Below are positions 1 to 8,325 of a stretch of DNA of 64,000 nucleotides, piece after piece; position 1 is the first letter of the stretch, and each line of letters opens with the position of its first letter. Source of the DNA: Photobacterium marinum (GTDB lineage Bacteria > Pseudomonadota > Gammaproteobacteria > Enterobacterales > Vibrionaceae). Position numbers and translations under genes: made by a program. The stretch spans positions 186,001-250,000 of the forward strand of contig NZ_AMZO01000020.1 in the NCBI RefSeq assembly GCF_000331515.1, given 5' to 3'. The notes below the pieces were generated by a model, which worked only from the letters and a program-made list of their open reading frames with translations, was not told the DNA's origin and did not search any database.

Positions 1-1179
1 AAGTTCAAGACCAATCTTACGTACTTCATCTTTGAACAGCTCTTTCAGCGGCTCAACCAGGCCCATTTCCATATCTTCAGGCAGGCCACCAACGTTATGG
101 TGAGACTTGATAACGTGTGCTTTACCGGTTTTTGAAGCCGCAGATTCAATTACATCCGGGTAAATAGTACCCTGTGCCAGCCATTTCGCATTCTTCAGTT
201 TCTTCGATTCTTCATCAAAAACATCAACGAATACGTGACCGATGATCTTACGCTTGGCTTCAGGATCAGCTTCACCTTCCAGCGCAGACAGGAAGCGCTG
301 CTCAGCATTCACGTGAACGATGTTCAGACCGAAATGGTCACCGAACATTTCCATTACCTGCTCACCTTCGTTCAGGCGCAGCAGACCGTTATCAACGAAT
401 ACACAGGTCAGTTTGTCGCCGATAGCACGGTGGATCAGCATAGCAACAACCGATGAGTCCACACCACCAGACAGGCCAAGGATAACTTCGTCATCACCTA
501 CCTGCTCTTTGATACGCTCAACAGCATCTTCGATGATATTTGCAGAAGTCCATAGCTTCTCACAACCACAGATATTCAGAACGAAGTTTTCAATGATACG
601 CATACCCTGGCGAGTGTGCGTCACTTCCGGGTGGAACTGAACACCGTAGAAGTGCTTATCTTCGTTTGCCATCGCTGCATACGGACAAGTATCCGTTTCT
701 GCAACTTTGACGAAGTCAGACGGGATCTCAACCACTTTATCACCGTGGCTCATCCATACGTCCAGCAATGCAGTGCCGTCTTCAGACACAGCATCTTCAA
801 TGTTCTTAAAGAAATCAGTTGGCTCAACCACTTTCACCTGAGCGTAGCCAAATTCACGTTCAGTCGAACCTGCAACCTTACCGCCCAGCTGCTCAGCCAT
901 AGTCTGCATGCCGTAGCAAACACCAAATACAGGAACACCAGCTTCAAACACATATTGTGGAGCACGAGGTGAACCTTCTTCCGTTACGCTCTCCGGACCA
1001 CCAGAAAGAATAATACCGTTTGGATTGAAATCGCGGATGTCAGCTTCATCCACATCCCAACTCCACAGCTCACAGTAAACACCAATTTCACGAATACGGC
1101 GTGCGATTAACTGCGTGTACTGAGATCCAAAGTCCAGGATCAGGATACGTTGGTCATGAATATTTGTGGTCGTGGTCAT
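1..1179 (-). CDS. guaA: GMP synthase (glutamine-hydrolysing), 3' end cut by window edge
   Basis: GuaA amidates XMP to GMP using glutamine and ATP, the last step of guanine nucleotide synthesis. The 393 codons present cover the N-terminal class-I glutamine amidotransferase domain, with the nucleophile Cys in the GVCYGMQ motif and the later His-Pro-Glu of the QFHPEVTH motif, and then the ATP pyrophosphatase domain with its P-loop ([10 protein letters not shown]). The family is usually about 525 residues, so roughly the last quarter (dimerisation region) lies outside the window. The ATG at 1179 gives [11 protein letters not shown] before the conserved [13 protein letters not shown] start. It lies 113 bases downstream of guaB on the same strand, the usual guaBA order, but that gap carries its own PurR-like site and a possible promoter. 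Confidence 0.97.
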   Translation of the reverse strand, partial: MTTTTNIHDQRILILDFGSQYTQLIARRIREIGVYCELWSWDVDEADIRDFNPNGIILSGGPESVTEEGSPRAPQYVFEAGVPVFGVCYGMQTMAEQLGGKVAGSTEREFGYAQVKVVEPTDFFKNIEDAVSEDGTALLDVWMSHGDKVVEIPSDFVKVAETDTCPYAAMANEDKHFYGVQFHPEVTHTRQGMRIIENFVLNICGCEKLWTSANIIEDAVERIKEQVGDDEVILGLSGGVDSSVVAMLIHRAIGDKLTCVFVDNGLLRLNEGEQVMEMFGDHFGLNIVHVNAEQRFLSALEGEADPEAKRKIIGHVFVDVFDEESKKLKNAKWLAQGTIYPDVIESAASKTGKAHVIKSHHNVGGLPEDMEMGLVEPLKELFKDEVRKIGLEL

Positions 1180-1209
1180 TATCGAGCGGTCTCAAACTTA
1201 TTGAAATGA

Positions 1210-1228
1210 GGGGGCTAAAATCGCCCCC
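1210..1228 (-). terminator. Hairpin in the guaB-guaA gap
   Basis: GGGGGC / GCCCCC inverted repeat with a 7-base loop, in the transcript leader of guaA. There is no following T run in the guaA direction, so it may be an mRNA stability or attenuation structure rather than a full terminator. Confidence 0.45.
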
Positions 1229-1231
1229 GAT

Positions 1232-1267
1232 CTTATACAGTTTTTTTATTTAGGCAAACGTTTTCGC
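1232..1267 (-). promoter_or_regulatory. PurR-like operator over a candidate guaA promoter
   Basis: Positions 1252-1267 read AGGCAAACGTTTTCGC, which fits the PurR consensus ANGCAANCGNTTNCNT at all but the last fixed base. On the minus strand a -10-like TATAAG (1237-1232) lies 16 bases after GTTTGC (1259-1254), so the presumed -35 sits inside the operator. This would give guaA a purine-repressible promoter separate from guaB. The match is read by eye; the promoter is an inference. Confidence 0.55.
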
Positions 1268-1292
1268 CCATCACTTATCCGGCTGGTGAAAA

Positions 1293-2756
1293 TTAGCCCA
1301 GACGGTAGTTAGGAGCTTCTTTAGTGATGGTTACGTCGTGGACGTGCGACTCTTTCATACCGGCACCGGAGATACGAACGAATTCTGCTTTAGTACGCAT
1401 ATCTTCGATTGTCGCCGAGCCAGTCAGGCCCATGCTTGAACGCAGGCCGCCCATTTGCTGGTGAACGATTTCTTTCATGTGGCCTTTATAAGCAACACGG
1501 CCTTCAATACCTTCAGGTACCAGCTTGTCAGCAGCGTTATCAGACTGGAAGTAACGGTCAGAAGAACCTTTTGACATCGCGCCCAGTGAACCCATACCAC
1601 GGTATGACTTGTAAGCACGGCCTTGGTAAAGTTCAACTTCACCCGGTGCTTCTTCAGTACCGGCGAACATAGAACCAACCATTACACATGATGCACCGGC
1701 TGCAATCGCTTTACACATGTCGCCAGAGAAACGGATACCACCGTCTGCAATAACAGGAATACCGTACTGGTCAGCCACTGATGCCGCTTCAGCGATAGCG
1801 GTAACCTGAGGTACACCAACACCGGTTACGATACGGGTAGTACAGATAGAACCAGGACCGATACCCACTTTAACTGCACTTACACCAGCTTCAATCAGTG
1901 CACGGGCACCTTCAGCTGTCGCTACGTTACCACCAACGATTTGCAGATCAGGGTATGCTTCACGAGTTTCGCGGATGCGCTGCAGCACACCTTCGGAGTG
2001 GCCGTGTGAAGAGTCAATCAACAGAACGTCTACGCCCGCTTCAACCAGCGCCTTAACACGCTCTTCGTTACCGGCACCTGCACCAACTGCAGCACCTACA
2101 CGCAGACGACCGAACTCGTCTTTACATGCATTAGGTTTACGTTCTGCTTTCTGGAAATCTTTAGCAGTGATCATGCCGCGTAGCTGGAATTCATCATTAA
2201 CAAGCAACACCTTTTCTACACGGTGTTTTTGCATGATAGCTTCAACTTCTTCACGTGATGCACCTTCTTTCGCTGAAGCCAGCTTGTCTTTCGGTGTCAT
2301 CACTTCTTCTACTTTCAGGGAAAGGTCAGTAACAAAGCGAACATCACGGCCGGTAATAATACCTACCAGCTCGTTGTTGTCAGAAACAACCGGATAGCCG
2401 GCAAAACCATTTTCGGCAGTCAGGCGTTTCACATCTTCAATTGTGTTGTATGGCTTAACCGTAACAGGTTCAGAAACCACACCGGCTTCGAACTTCTTAA
2501 CCATACGAACTTCGTTAGCCTGCTTCTCAATCGACATATTCTTGTGAATAAAGCCAATACCGCCTTCCTGAGCAAGGGCGATAGCCAGGCGACCTTCTGT
2601 GACGGTATCCATAGACGCTGAAAGCATAGGAATGTTCAGCGAAATTTCTTTCGTCAGACGGGTGCGCAGATCGGCAGTGTTAGGCAGTACAGTTGAGTGG
2701 GCTGGAACCAGCAGGACATCATCGAAAGTCAAAGCTTCTTGTTTGATTCGTAACAT
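1293..2756 (-). CDS. guaB: IMP dehydrogenase
   Basis: Oxidises IMP to XMP with NAD+, the committed step to guanine nucleotides; a cytosolic tetramer. At 487 residues it has the usual length. The TIM barrel is interrupted after about residue 90 by two CBS domains (about 95-205). The catalytic Cys loop is visible as [11 protein letters not shown], and the mobile flap region near [10 protein letters not shown] is intact. Start ATG at 2756. The promoter region has TATAAT and a PurR-like site. Together with guaA it completes the IMP to GMP branch. Confidence 0.98.
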   Translation of the reverse strand: MLRIKQEALTFDDVLLVPAHSTVLPNTADLRTRLTKEISLNIPMLSASMDTVTEGRLAIALAQEGGIGFIHKNMSIEKQANEVRMVKKFEAGVVSEPVTVKPYNTIEDVKRLTAENGFAGYPVVSDNNELVGIITGRDVRFVTDLSLKVEEVMTPKDKLASAKEGASREEVEAIMQKHRVEKVLLVNDEFQLRGMITAKDFQKAERKPNACKDEFGRLRVGAAVGAGAGNEERVKALVEAGVDVLLIDSSHGHSEGVLQRIRETREAYPDLQIVGGNVATAEGARALIEAGVSAVKVGIGPGSICTTRIVTGVGVPQVTAIAEAASVADQYGIPVIADGGIRFSGDMCKAIAAGASCVMVGSMFAGTEEAPGEVELYQGRAYKSYRGMGSLGAMSKGSSDRYFQSDNAADKLVPEGIEGRVAYKGHMKEIVHQQMGGLRSSMGLTGSATIEDMRTKAEFVRISGAGMKESHVHDVTITKEAPNYRLG

Positions 2757-2812
2757 TGCAATATCTCACACCAAGTAGAGGTTTTTAAAGAAGGATAAAA
2801 TATTGCGGACGA

Positions 2813-2841
2813 ATTATACGTATGGTGCAATCGTTTGGCTA
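2813..2841 (-). promoter_or_regulatory. guaB promoter with PurR-like operator
   Basis: On the minus strand a perfect TATAAT (2818-2813) lies 17 bases after TAGCCA (2841-2836). Between and over these elements, 2825-2840 reads GTGCAATCGTTTGGCT, matching 10 of 12 fixed positions of the PurR consensus. Location across the promoter fits repression by PurR, as known for E. coli guaBA. Confidence 0.6.
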
Positions 2842-2862
2842 GTAATTTTTTAAATTTTTTTA

Positions 2863-2890
2863 TTGACATTTTTTTGTTGATCTGTAATAT
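2863..2890 (+). promoter_or_regulatory. Candidate xseA promoter
   Basis: TTGACA at 2863-2868, a 16-base spacer and TAATAT at 2885-2890, in a very AT-rich stretch. It would give a transcript with a leader of about 125 bases before the chosen xseA start. Confidence 0.55.
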
Positions 2891-3023
2891 ATTTCGGTTA
2901 AGTTTCCGGTGCTGCGGTCTTTCAATTACGGTCAAGATCTGTCCATAGATCTGCCTGGTGATTTTTCGTTACATTTCCGTGCACTACTTAACCTCTCTAC
3001 AGCAGGTGTCCAGCCTCGTGACC

Positions 3024-4367
3024 ATGTTTGCCCAACAAACTCAATCTAACGATCGCATCTATACAGTTTCCAGCCTTAATGCTCAGGTTCGTCTCATCCT
3101 TGAAAACGAAATGGGTGTCGTCTGGCTGGTCGGTGAACTGTCTAACCTGTCAATGCCGGTATCCGGCCACTGGTATTTCACCCTAAAAGATTCCCGTGCC
3201 CAGGTTAAGTGCGCCATGTTCCGCGGTAATAACCGCCGGGTCACCTTCAAACCAAGTAACGGTACTCAGGTTCTGGTCAAAGCTCGCCTATCGCTATATG
3301 AGCCGCGCGGTGACTATCAGTTAATCATTGAGAGCATACAGCCGGAAGGTGACGGTCGTCTCCAGCAGCAGTTTGAACAACTGAAAATGTCGCTGGCAGC
3401 CGAAGGGCTGTTTGCCCAGTCGCTGAAAAAGCCTTTGCCGGATCAACCTAAACGTGTCGGTATTGTTACCTCAAAAACCGGAGCTGCGCTGCACGATATC
3501 CTGAATGTACTTCAACGCCGAGATCCCGGCCTGCCTGTCGTTATCTATCCGACTATGGTGCAGGGAGAAGGCGCTGCGATCTCGATTGCTCAGGCTATCG
3601 GCCGGGCTAATTCCCGACAAGAGTGTGATGTTCTAATTGTCGGTCGTGGCGGTGGTTCGCTGGAAGATTTATGGGCATTCAATGAAGAGATTGTGGCGCG
3701 TACCATTGCCGCCAGCCAGATCCCGATTGTCAGTGCTGTTGGCCACGAAGTAGATGTTACTATTGCCGATTTTATTGCTGATGTCCGGGCACCGACACCG
3801 TCTGCGGCGGCAGAGCTGATCAGCCGGGATATGACTCATCAGACCCAGAAAATCAACCAAAAGACTCAGCAGCTTCGCCATGCAATCCGTCATTATCTTT
3901 CCGGACAGCAGGCAAGAATCGTCAACCTCCAGCACAGATTGGATCGCCAGCATCCGCAAGTTCGACTGAACCAGCAACAGCAACTGCTGGATGAGCTTTC
4001 AAGCCGTATGGAGCGAGCGATACGTCAGCTGATCAGTGGCCACCAGCAACACATCAGCCATGCCGAGTACAAGCTGGCTTTGCACTCCCCGGCGCACATG
4101 CTAAAACAAGAGAGTAACCGTTTAGAGCAGGCCAGGCACCGCTTATTAGATGCCATGGATCGCCGCCTGCTAAATGCAAACCATAAGTTAGCAATGGCAG
4201 CAGAAAAGCTGGAAACCGTCAGCCCACTGGCTACTCTGGGGCGCGGTTACTCCATCACCCGCGATGCCAAAGGCAAGGTGATCCGCAAAGCCGAACAGGT
4301 ACAGGCAGGCGATACCCTGCATACCACAGTTGCTGACGGAGAGATTCGTTCTGTTGTCCAAAAGTAA
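3024..4367 (+). CDS. xseA: Exodeoxyribonuclease VII large subunit
   Basis: Catalytic large subunit of exonuclease VII, which degrades single-stranded DNA to oligonucleotides together with XseB (not in the window). The N-terminal OB-fold (about residues 10-105, with GHWYFTLKD) is followed by the nuclease domain with [15 protein letters not shown]-like and [12 protein letters not shown] motifs and [15 protein letters not shown], then a long coiled-coil stalk and a C-terminal segment with LGRGYSI. I chose the ATG at 3024 ([15 protein letters not shown]) because it aligns with the E. coli start; an in-frame start at 2958 would add 22 residues unlike the family. It is divergent from guaB and ends at a shared terminator. 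Confidence 0.95.
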   Translation: MFAQQTQSNDRIYTVSSLNAQVRLILENEMGVVWLVGELSNLSMPVSGHWYFTLKDSRAQVKCAMFRGNNRRVTFKPSNGTQVLVKARLSLYEPRGDYQLIIESIQPEGDGRLQQQFEQLKMSLAAEGLFAQSLKKPLPDQPKRVGIVTSKTGAALHDILNVLQRRDPGLPVVIYPTMVQGEGAAISIAQAIGRANSRQECDVLIVGRGGGSLEDLWAFNEEIVARTIAASQIPIVSAVGHEVDVTIADFIADVRAPTPSAAAELISRDMTHQTQKINQKTQQLRHAIRHYLSGQQARIVNLQHRLDRQHPQVRLNQQQQLLDELSSRMERAIRQLISGHQQHISHAEYKLALHSPAHMLKQESNRLEQARHRLLDAMDRRLLNANHKLAMAAEKLETVSPLATLGRGYSITRDAKGKVIRKAEQVQAGDTLHTTVADGEIRSVVQK

Positions 4368-4414
4368 GCTCAAGAATAAGCTTCCGAAACAGGAGCAAAA
4401 CATTCTTGTAGACA

Positions 4415-4450
4415 TAAAAAAACGCCGCATCTAAATGCGGCGTTTTTTAT
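4415..4450. terminator. Bidirectional terminator between xseA and the ABC ATPase gene
   Basis: AACGCCGCAT (4421-4430) pairs with ATGCGGCGTT (4435-4444) over a CTAA loop, flanked by an A run on the left and a T run on the right, so it can act for both convergent genes. Confidence 0.9.
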
Positions 4451-4491
4451 GGTCCTTTTTTGTCTTTACTATGCTAAAAAATTAACAACTA

Positions 4492-6105
4492 TCATGCAAC
4501 TTCATCCACCAGCATACAGGCATCAATCAAACGGCGGGTATATGCTTGCTGTGGGGCTTCGAAAATCTGCTCTGCGGTGCCCCGCTCCACCACTTCCCCT
4601 TTTTGCATCACGATAACTTCATCTGAAATAGCCCGGATAACCGAGAGATCATGGCTGATAAAGAGGTAAGCAATATTGTGCCGTTGCTGAATATCTTTCA
4701 GAAGCTCAAGTACAGTCTGCTGCACTGAACGGTCGAGCGCAGATGTCGGCTCATCCAGCAAAATAAACTTAGGTTCTAAAATCAGCGCCCTTGCAATCGC
4801 AATCCGCTGGCGCTGACCGCCGGAAAATTCATGGGGATAGCGATTGATACAGCCCGGCTCCAAACGTACTTCTTCCAGTGCCTTACGGGCACGCTGCATT
4901 CTTTCCTGCTTAGTCAGCTCAGAAAAAACCGTCAGCGGCTCTGTGATGATTTCGCCGATGGTCATTCTCGGTGACAAAGAACCGTACGGATCCTGAAAAA
5001 CCATCTGCATATTGCGTTTCAGGTCATAACGCTGCCGGGCAGTCATCGTATAAAAGCTCTGACCTTCAAACTTGATATTGCCACTTGAAGGCAGCAACTG
5101 CATCAACGCCCTGCCCAGCGTTGATTTCCCAGAACCTGACTCTCCGACAATACCGACTGTCTGACCCGGACGAATGGCCAAACTAATTCCTTTCACGGCC
5201 TCCAGATATTCTGTTTCCATACCCAGCCAGTTGGTTTTCAGTACATACTTGACGTGAATATCTTCGGCCTCAAGCACATAGGGAGATGTACTTTCCAGAC
5301 TCTTGTCATGCCGCTTTGGCTCAGCATCAAGCAACATTTTGGTATAGCTGTGGCTAGGATAAGTAAAAATATCTTCAACACTGCCAGTCTCAACAATCTC
5401 CCCGAGCCGCATAACAGCCACATCATCAGCAAAATGCCGAACTACTCCGAGATCATGGGTGATAAACAAAATCGCCATCCCCATTTCGTCCTGAATAGCT
5501 TTCAGCAAGTCCAGCACTTCGGCCTGTACCGTCACATCCAGTGCGGTTGTCGGCTCATCAGCAATCAAAATATCCGGTTTGTTCGCCAATGCCATTGCAA
5601 TCATGATCCGCTGCAGCTGACCGCCGGAAAACTCATGAGGATAATGACGAAGCCGTTTTTCCGGCTCGGGTAGCTTAACCTTGTGAAACAGTGCCAGCGT
5701 TTCTTCCATTGCCGCTTTGCGAGTTACCTTTCGGTGGCACACTACGGCTTCGGCAACCTGCTCCCCAACCGGAATGTAAGGATTGAGGGATGTCATCGGC
5801 TCCTGAAAGATCATCGCAATCCTGTTCCCCCGAACACTTCGGAGTGCTTTCTCCGACATGTTGAGCAACTGTTGTTGCCCGAACCGAACTGAGCTTGCCG
5901 GCTCCACTATCGCATTCGGGGGCAGCAATCCCATGATACTGCTCGATGATACCGACTTACCTGAGCCGGACTCTCCCACCAAAGCCAGAGTCTTGCCCTT
6001 CTCTAAATGAAACGAGATCCCTTTTACTGCCTGAACGGTTTCATCTTCCATCCGGAAAGATACGGAGAGGTTATCTACTTGCAACAGTGGTGATTTTGAT
6101 GTCAT
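4492..6105 (-). CDS. Double-ATPase peptide-type ABC transporter ATP-binding protein (YejF-like)
   Basis: 537 residues holding two complete ABC ATPase domains of the oligopeptide/dipeptide (Opp/Dpp) family, the arrangement of E. coli YejF. Each half has a Walker A GESGSGKS, an ABC signature (SGGQLQR in the first, SGGQRQR in the second) and Walker B followed by Asp-Glu-Pro. YejF normally energises the YejABE peptide/microcin C importer, but no substrate-binding or permease gene is next to this one on either side, so its membrane partner must be encoded elsewhere. A near-consensus Fur box lies 30-48 bases before the start, pointing to iron control. The substrate is unknown; peptides or iron-linked peptide-like compounds are possible. 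Start ATG at 6105. Confidence 0.85.
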   Translation of the reverse strand: MTSKSPLLQVDNLSVSFRMEDETVQAVKGISFHLEKGKTLALVGESGSGKSVSSSSIMGLLPPNAIVEPASSVRFGQQQLLNMSEKALRSVRGNRIAMIFQEPMTSLNPYIPVGEQVAEAVVCHRKVTRKAAMEETLALFHKVKLPEPEKRLRHYPHEFSGGQLQRIMIAMALANKPDILIADEPTTALDVTVQAEVLDLLKAIQDEMGMAILFITHDLGVVRHFADDVAVMRLGEIVETGSVEDIFTYPSHSYTKMLLDAEPKRHDKSLESTSPYVLEAEDIHVKYVLKTNWLGMETEYLEAVKGISLAIRPGQTVGIVGESGSGKSTLGRALMQLLPSSGNIKFEGQSFYTMTARQRYDLKRNMQMVFQDPYGSLSPRMTIGEIITEPLTVFSELTKQERMQRARKALEEVRLEPGCINRYPHEFSGGQRQRIAIARALILEPKFILLDEPTSALDRSVQQTVLELLKDIQQRHNIAYLFISHDLSVIRAISDEVIVMQKGEVVERGTAEQIFEAPQQAYTRRLIDACMLVDEVA

Positions 6106-6134
6106 GCCAATATCCCTATTAGTAATCTCAAAGT

Positions 6135-6153
6135 GTTAATGATAATTATTATC
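6135..6153. promoter_or_regulatory. Fur box
   Basis: The 19 bases read GTTAATGATAATTATTATC, differing from the classical GATAATGATAATCATTATC at two positions. It lies 30-48 bases upstream of the orphan ABC ATPase start codon on the minus strand, where a promoter is expected. Confidence 0.75.
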
Positions 6154-6270
6154 AAAATAACGTGATTACTTTTGATTTACCACTTTTAAGTATAAAAGCA
6201 GGGGTAGAGGCCAGTCGGGGAACACAACAGAGAAGAAAACGAGAGTAGAGGGCAGAAAGAGAGACTCGAC

Positions 6271-6307
6271 AATTGAAAGCGGAAAGCAGGGCTTTCCGCT
6301 TTCAATT
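6271..6307 (-). terminator. Long perfect hairpin after the zinc-ribbon gene
   Basis: A 17-base stem (6271-6287 with 6291-6307) around a 3-base loop, 10 bases after the stop codon of the zinc-ribbon gene. There is no strong T run after it in either direction, so termination is likely but not certain. Confidence 0.6.
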
Positions 6308-6316
6308 CAAAAACAG

Positions 6317-6544
6317 TTACTTCACTGCTTCAAAAGTAATTTTAACCCGAGATTTTGACTTCAGCTCATTACAGCTATTGCAAAAATAGCTCGCCGCACC
6401 ACAAGCTTGCAGCTTTTCCAGTTCTCTATCGCACTCAGGGCAGAACGCCCGCTTCTTCACAGGATGCAGGCAAGTCGCACAGTAATATTGGCCATCTTTC
6501 CAATCCAGATCGCTTTGACAATCCGGGCAAATATTATCGCTCAT
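6317..6544 (-). CDS. Small zinc-ribbon protein (YfgJ family)
   Basis: 75 residues with four CxxC-type knuckles: CPDC (6-9), CATC (22-25), CPEC (35-38) and CNSC (55-58), which should bind two zinc ions. The spacing and the core with LEKLQACGAASYFC resemble E. coli YfgJ, a zinc-ribbon protein of unknown function that in E. coli lies near der and bamB, genes also present a few kb away here. It stands alone between a Fur-box gene and a divergent glycosidase gene. No enzymatic function can be assigned. Confidence 0.75.
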   Translation of the reverse strand: MSDNICPDCQSDLDWKDGQYYCATCLHPVKKRAFCPECDRELEKLQACGAASYFCNSCNELKSKSRVKITFEAVK

Positions 6545-6704
6545 GTTTATCCCTCTAAACTTATTTAATACCTATAGGGAAAAGTATAAAACCCGACACG
6601 CTTACCTGTAGGCACCCGAGGAATAATCGATGATTGCAGACATTGACGCAATGAAAAAAACCGATCGTTACAAGATCCTTTGATCCGGCTCAGTTTCTAA
6701 TGAT

Positions 6705-6720
6705 TGCGACCATGATCACG
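6705..6720. promoter_or_regulatory. Candidate CRP site upstream of the glycosidase gene
   Basis: TGCGA-N6-TCACG matches 8 of the 10 fixed bases of TGTGA-N6-TCACA. It is immediately upstream of a TAAAAT -10-like hexamer and the LacI-type operators, as expected for a catabolite-controlled sugar gene. The distance to the true start of transcription is unknown. Confidence 0.4.
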
Positions 6721-6735
6721 GAATGAGTCATAAAA

Positions 6736-6762
6736 TGTAACCGGTTTCTGTAACCGGTTACA
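6736..6762. promoter_or_regulatory. Tandem LacI-family operators
   Basis: A perfect 14-base palindrome TGTAACCGGTTACA at 6749-6762 is preceded by an imperfect copy TGTAACCGGTTTCT at 6736-6749, offset 13 bases. The CG-centred palindrome is typical of LacI/GalR-family operators. The sites lie 51-78 bases before the glycosidase start, so the LacI-family product encoded next door is the obvious candidate repressor. Confidence 0.75.
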
Positions 6763-6813
6763 TTTCTGCGTTAACGTATTCAGGTCTTCCAAACGAATAC
6801 AAGGTACGCTGCT

Positions 6814-8250
6814 ATGACCGATGTAAAACATGTTTCCGCTTTTCCCGATAACTTCCTGTGGGGAGCGGCTTCTGCTGCCTATCAGGTCGAAGGCGGTCAC
6901 GATGCCGACGGCAAAGGCCCATCCATCTGGGATATCTTCTCCCATCAGCCGGGCACCACTCACGAAGGGACTAACGGTGATGTTGCAGCCGATCATTACC
7001 ATCGCTACCGGGAAGATGTTGCACTGATGGCTGAAGCCGGACTACAAAGCTATCGTTTTTCCATCAGCTGGCCTCGCCTGTTTCCTGAAGGCCGAGGCAA
7101 AATGAACCCTGCCGGGCTGAAGTTCTACAGTGACCTGATTGACGAGCTAATCAAACATGGTATCAAGCCAATGATCACGCTGTACCACTGGGATTTGCCA
7201 CAAGCGCTACAGGATATTGGCGGCTGGGAATCTCGCGAAACGGTCGATGCTTTCGAGCAATATGCCCGCCTGTGTTTTGAAGCGTTTGGCGATCGCGTTG
7301 AGCTATGGTCAACCTTCAATGAAACGTTAATTTTCATCGGAATGGGTTATTTTACCGGCGCTCACCCACCGGGCCTGACCGATGCAAAACGTGGTATTCA
7401 GGCCTGTCACCATGTATTTATCGCCCATGCCAAGGCTGTGAAAGCTTTTCGTGAATATAAAGACAGCAGACTGATTAACAAAAAAAGCCAGATCGGTTTT
7501 GTTAATGTGATGCAGCCCCACGACCCTATTTCCGACAAGCCGGAAGATATTGCTGCCTGTAAAATGGCCGACGATTTGCTGACCCACTGGCTGTATGATC
7601 CTGTGCTGAAAGGCGAATATCCGGCGCATATTCTCGAAATCGCCCAACGAACCTGGGGAGTTCCTGAATTTGCTGATGGTGATGAAGCTTTGCTGAAAAG
7701 CAACATCTGCGACTTCATTGGAGTGAACTACTATAAACGTGAATGGATAGCGGCAAACCCAGATGTCGACAACACCAAAATCAACACCACTGGCAAAAAA
7801 GGCTCAGGAAAAGAATTCGGATTCAAAGGCTTGTTTAAGTTTGTTCGCACCCCTGAATCAACCTATAGCGACTGGGACTGGGAGATCTACCCGCAGGGAT
7901 TGTGCGTCGGTATGCAGCGACTCAAAGATCGCTACGGCAATATTCCGTTTTATATCACTGAAAACGGCCTTGGTGCCAAAGACCCGATCATTGAAGGTGA
8001 AGTGCTTGATGACCCACGCATCAAATACCTGTCCGACCATATTGCTGCGGCTGAATCGGCCATAAAACAAGGCATTGATGTGCGCGGTTACTACCCTTGG
8101 TCTTTCATCGACTTGCTCAGCTGGCTCAATGGCTACCAGAAACAATACGGCTTTGTGTATGTCGACCAGGAAAATAACCTTGCCCGTAAACGCAAGAAAT
8201 CATTCTTCTGGTATCAGAATGTTATCAATTCAAATGGCACAAAACGCTGA
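6814..8250 (+). CDS. GH1 phospho-beta-glycosidase
   Basis: 478-residue glycoside hydrolase family 1 enzyme. The acid/base Glu is E170 in STFNE and the nucleophile is E383 in YITENG. The C-terminal segment has S436, K443 and Y445 in the spacing S-x6-K-x-Y that binds the sugar 6-phosphate in 6-phospho-beta-galactosidase (LacG) and 6-phospho-beta-glucosidases; the surrounding SWLNGYQKQYGF strongly resembles LacG. The likely substrates are therefore PTS-imported disaccharide phosphates (cellobiose-, arbutin/salicin- or lactose-type), not free glycosides. No PTS permease gene lies nearby. No signal peptide, so cytosolic. It is preceded by operators and a possible CRP site and ends at a good terminator. 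Confidence 0.88.
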   Translation: MTDVKHVSAFPDNFLWGAASAAYQVEGGHDADGKGPSIWDIFSHQPGTTHEGTNGDVAADHYHRYREDVALMAEAGLQSYRFSISWPRLFPEGRGKMNPAGLKFYSDLIDELIKHGIKPMITLYHWDLPQALQDIGGWESRETVDAFEQYARLCFEAFGDRVELWSTFNETLIFIGMGYFTGAHPPGLTDAKRGIQACHHVFIAHAKAVKAFREYKDSRLINKKSQIGFVNVMQPHDPISDKPEDIAACKMADDLLTHWLYDPVLKGEYPAHILEIAQRTWGVPEFADGDEALLKSNICDFIGVNYYKREWIAANPDVDNTKINTTGKKGSGKEFGFKGLFKFVRTPESTYSDWDWEIYPQGLCVGMQRLKDRYGNIPFYITENGLGAKDPIIEGEVLDDPRIKYLSDHIAAAESAIKQGIDVRGYYPWSFIDLLSWLNGYQKQYGFVYVDQENNLARKRKKSFFWYQNVINSNGTKR

Positions 8251-8277
8251 TCATTTTAGTTGATCATCAACGGGATC

Positions 8278-8303
8278 ATGCCCGACAATGCTCGGGCATT
8301 TTT
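8278..8303 (+). terminator. Terminator after the glycosidase gene
   Basis: ATGCCCGA (8278-8285) pairs with TCGGGCAT (8292-8299), followed by five T. It sits between the glycosidase stop and the regulator start only 23 bases further on, so read-through or a separate promoter must supply the regulator. Confidence 0.85.
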
Positions 8304-8325
8304 ATCAGCAGCGGAAAAACCATTC

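Noticed and set aside
2729-2935. 68-codon frame upstream of guaB on its strand
   Set aside because: It runs through the guaB promoter and PurR-like site, is AT-driven, and has no homology or ribosome-binding site.
6814-8250. Plain beta-glucosidase on free glycosides
   Set aside because: The C-terminal S-x6-K-x-Y triad and LacG-like surroundings favour a phospho-glycosidase.
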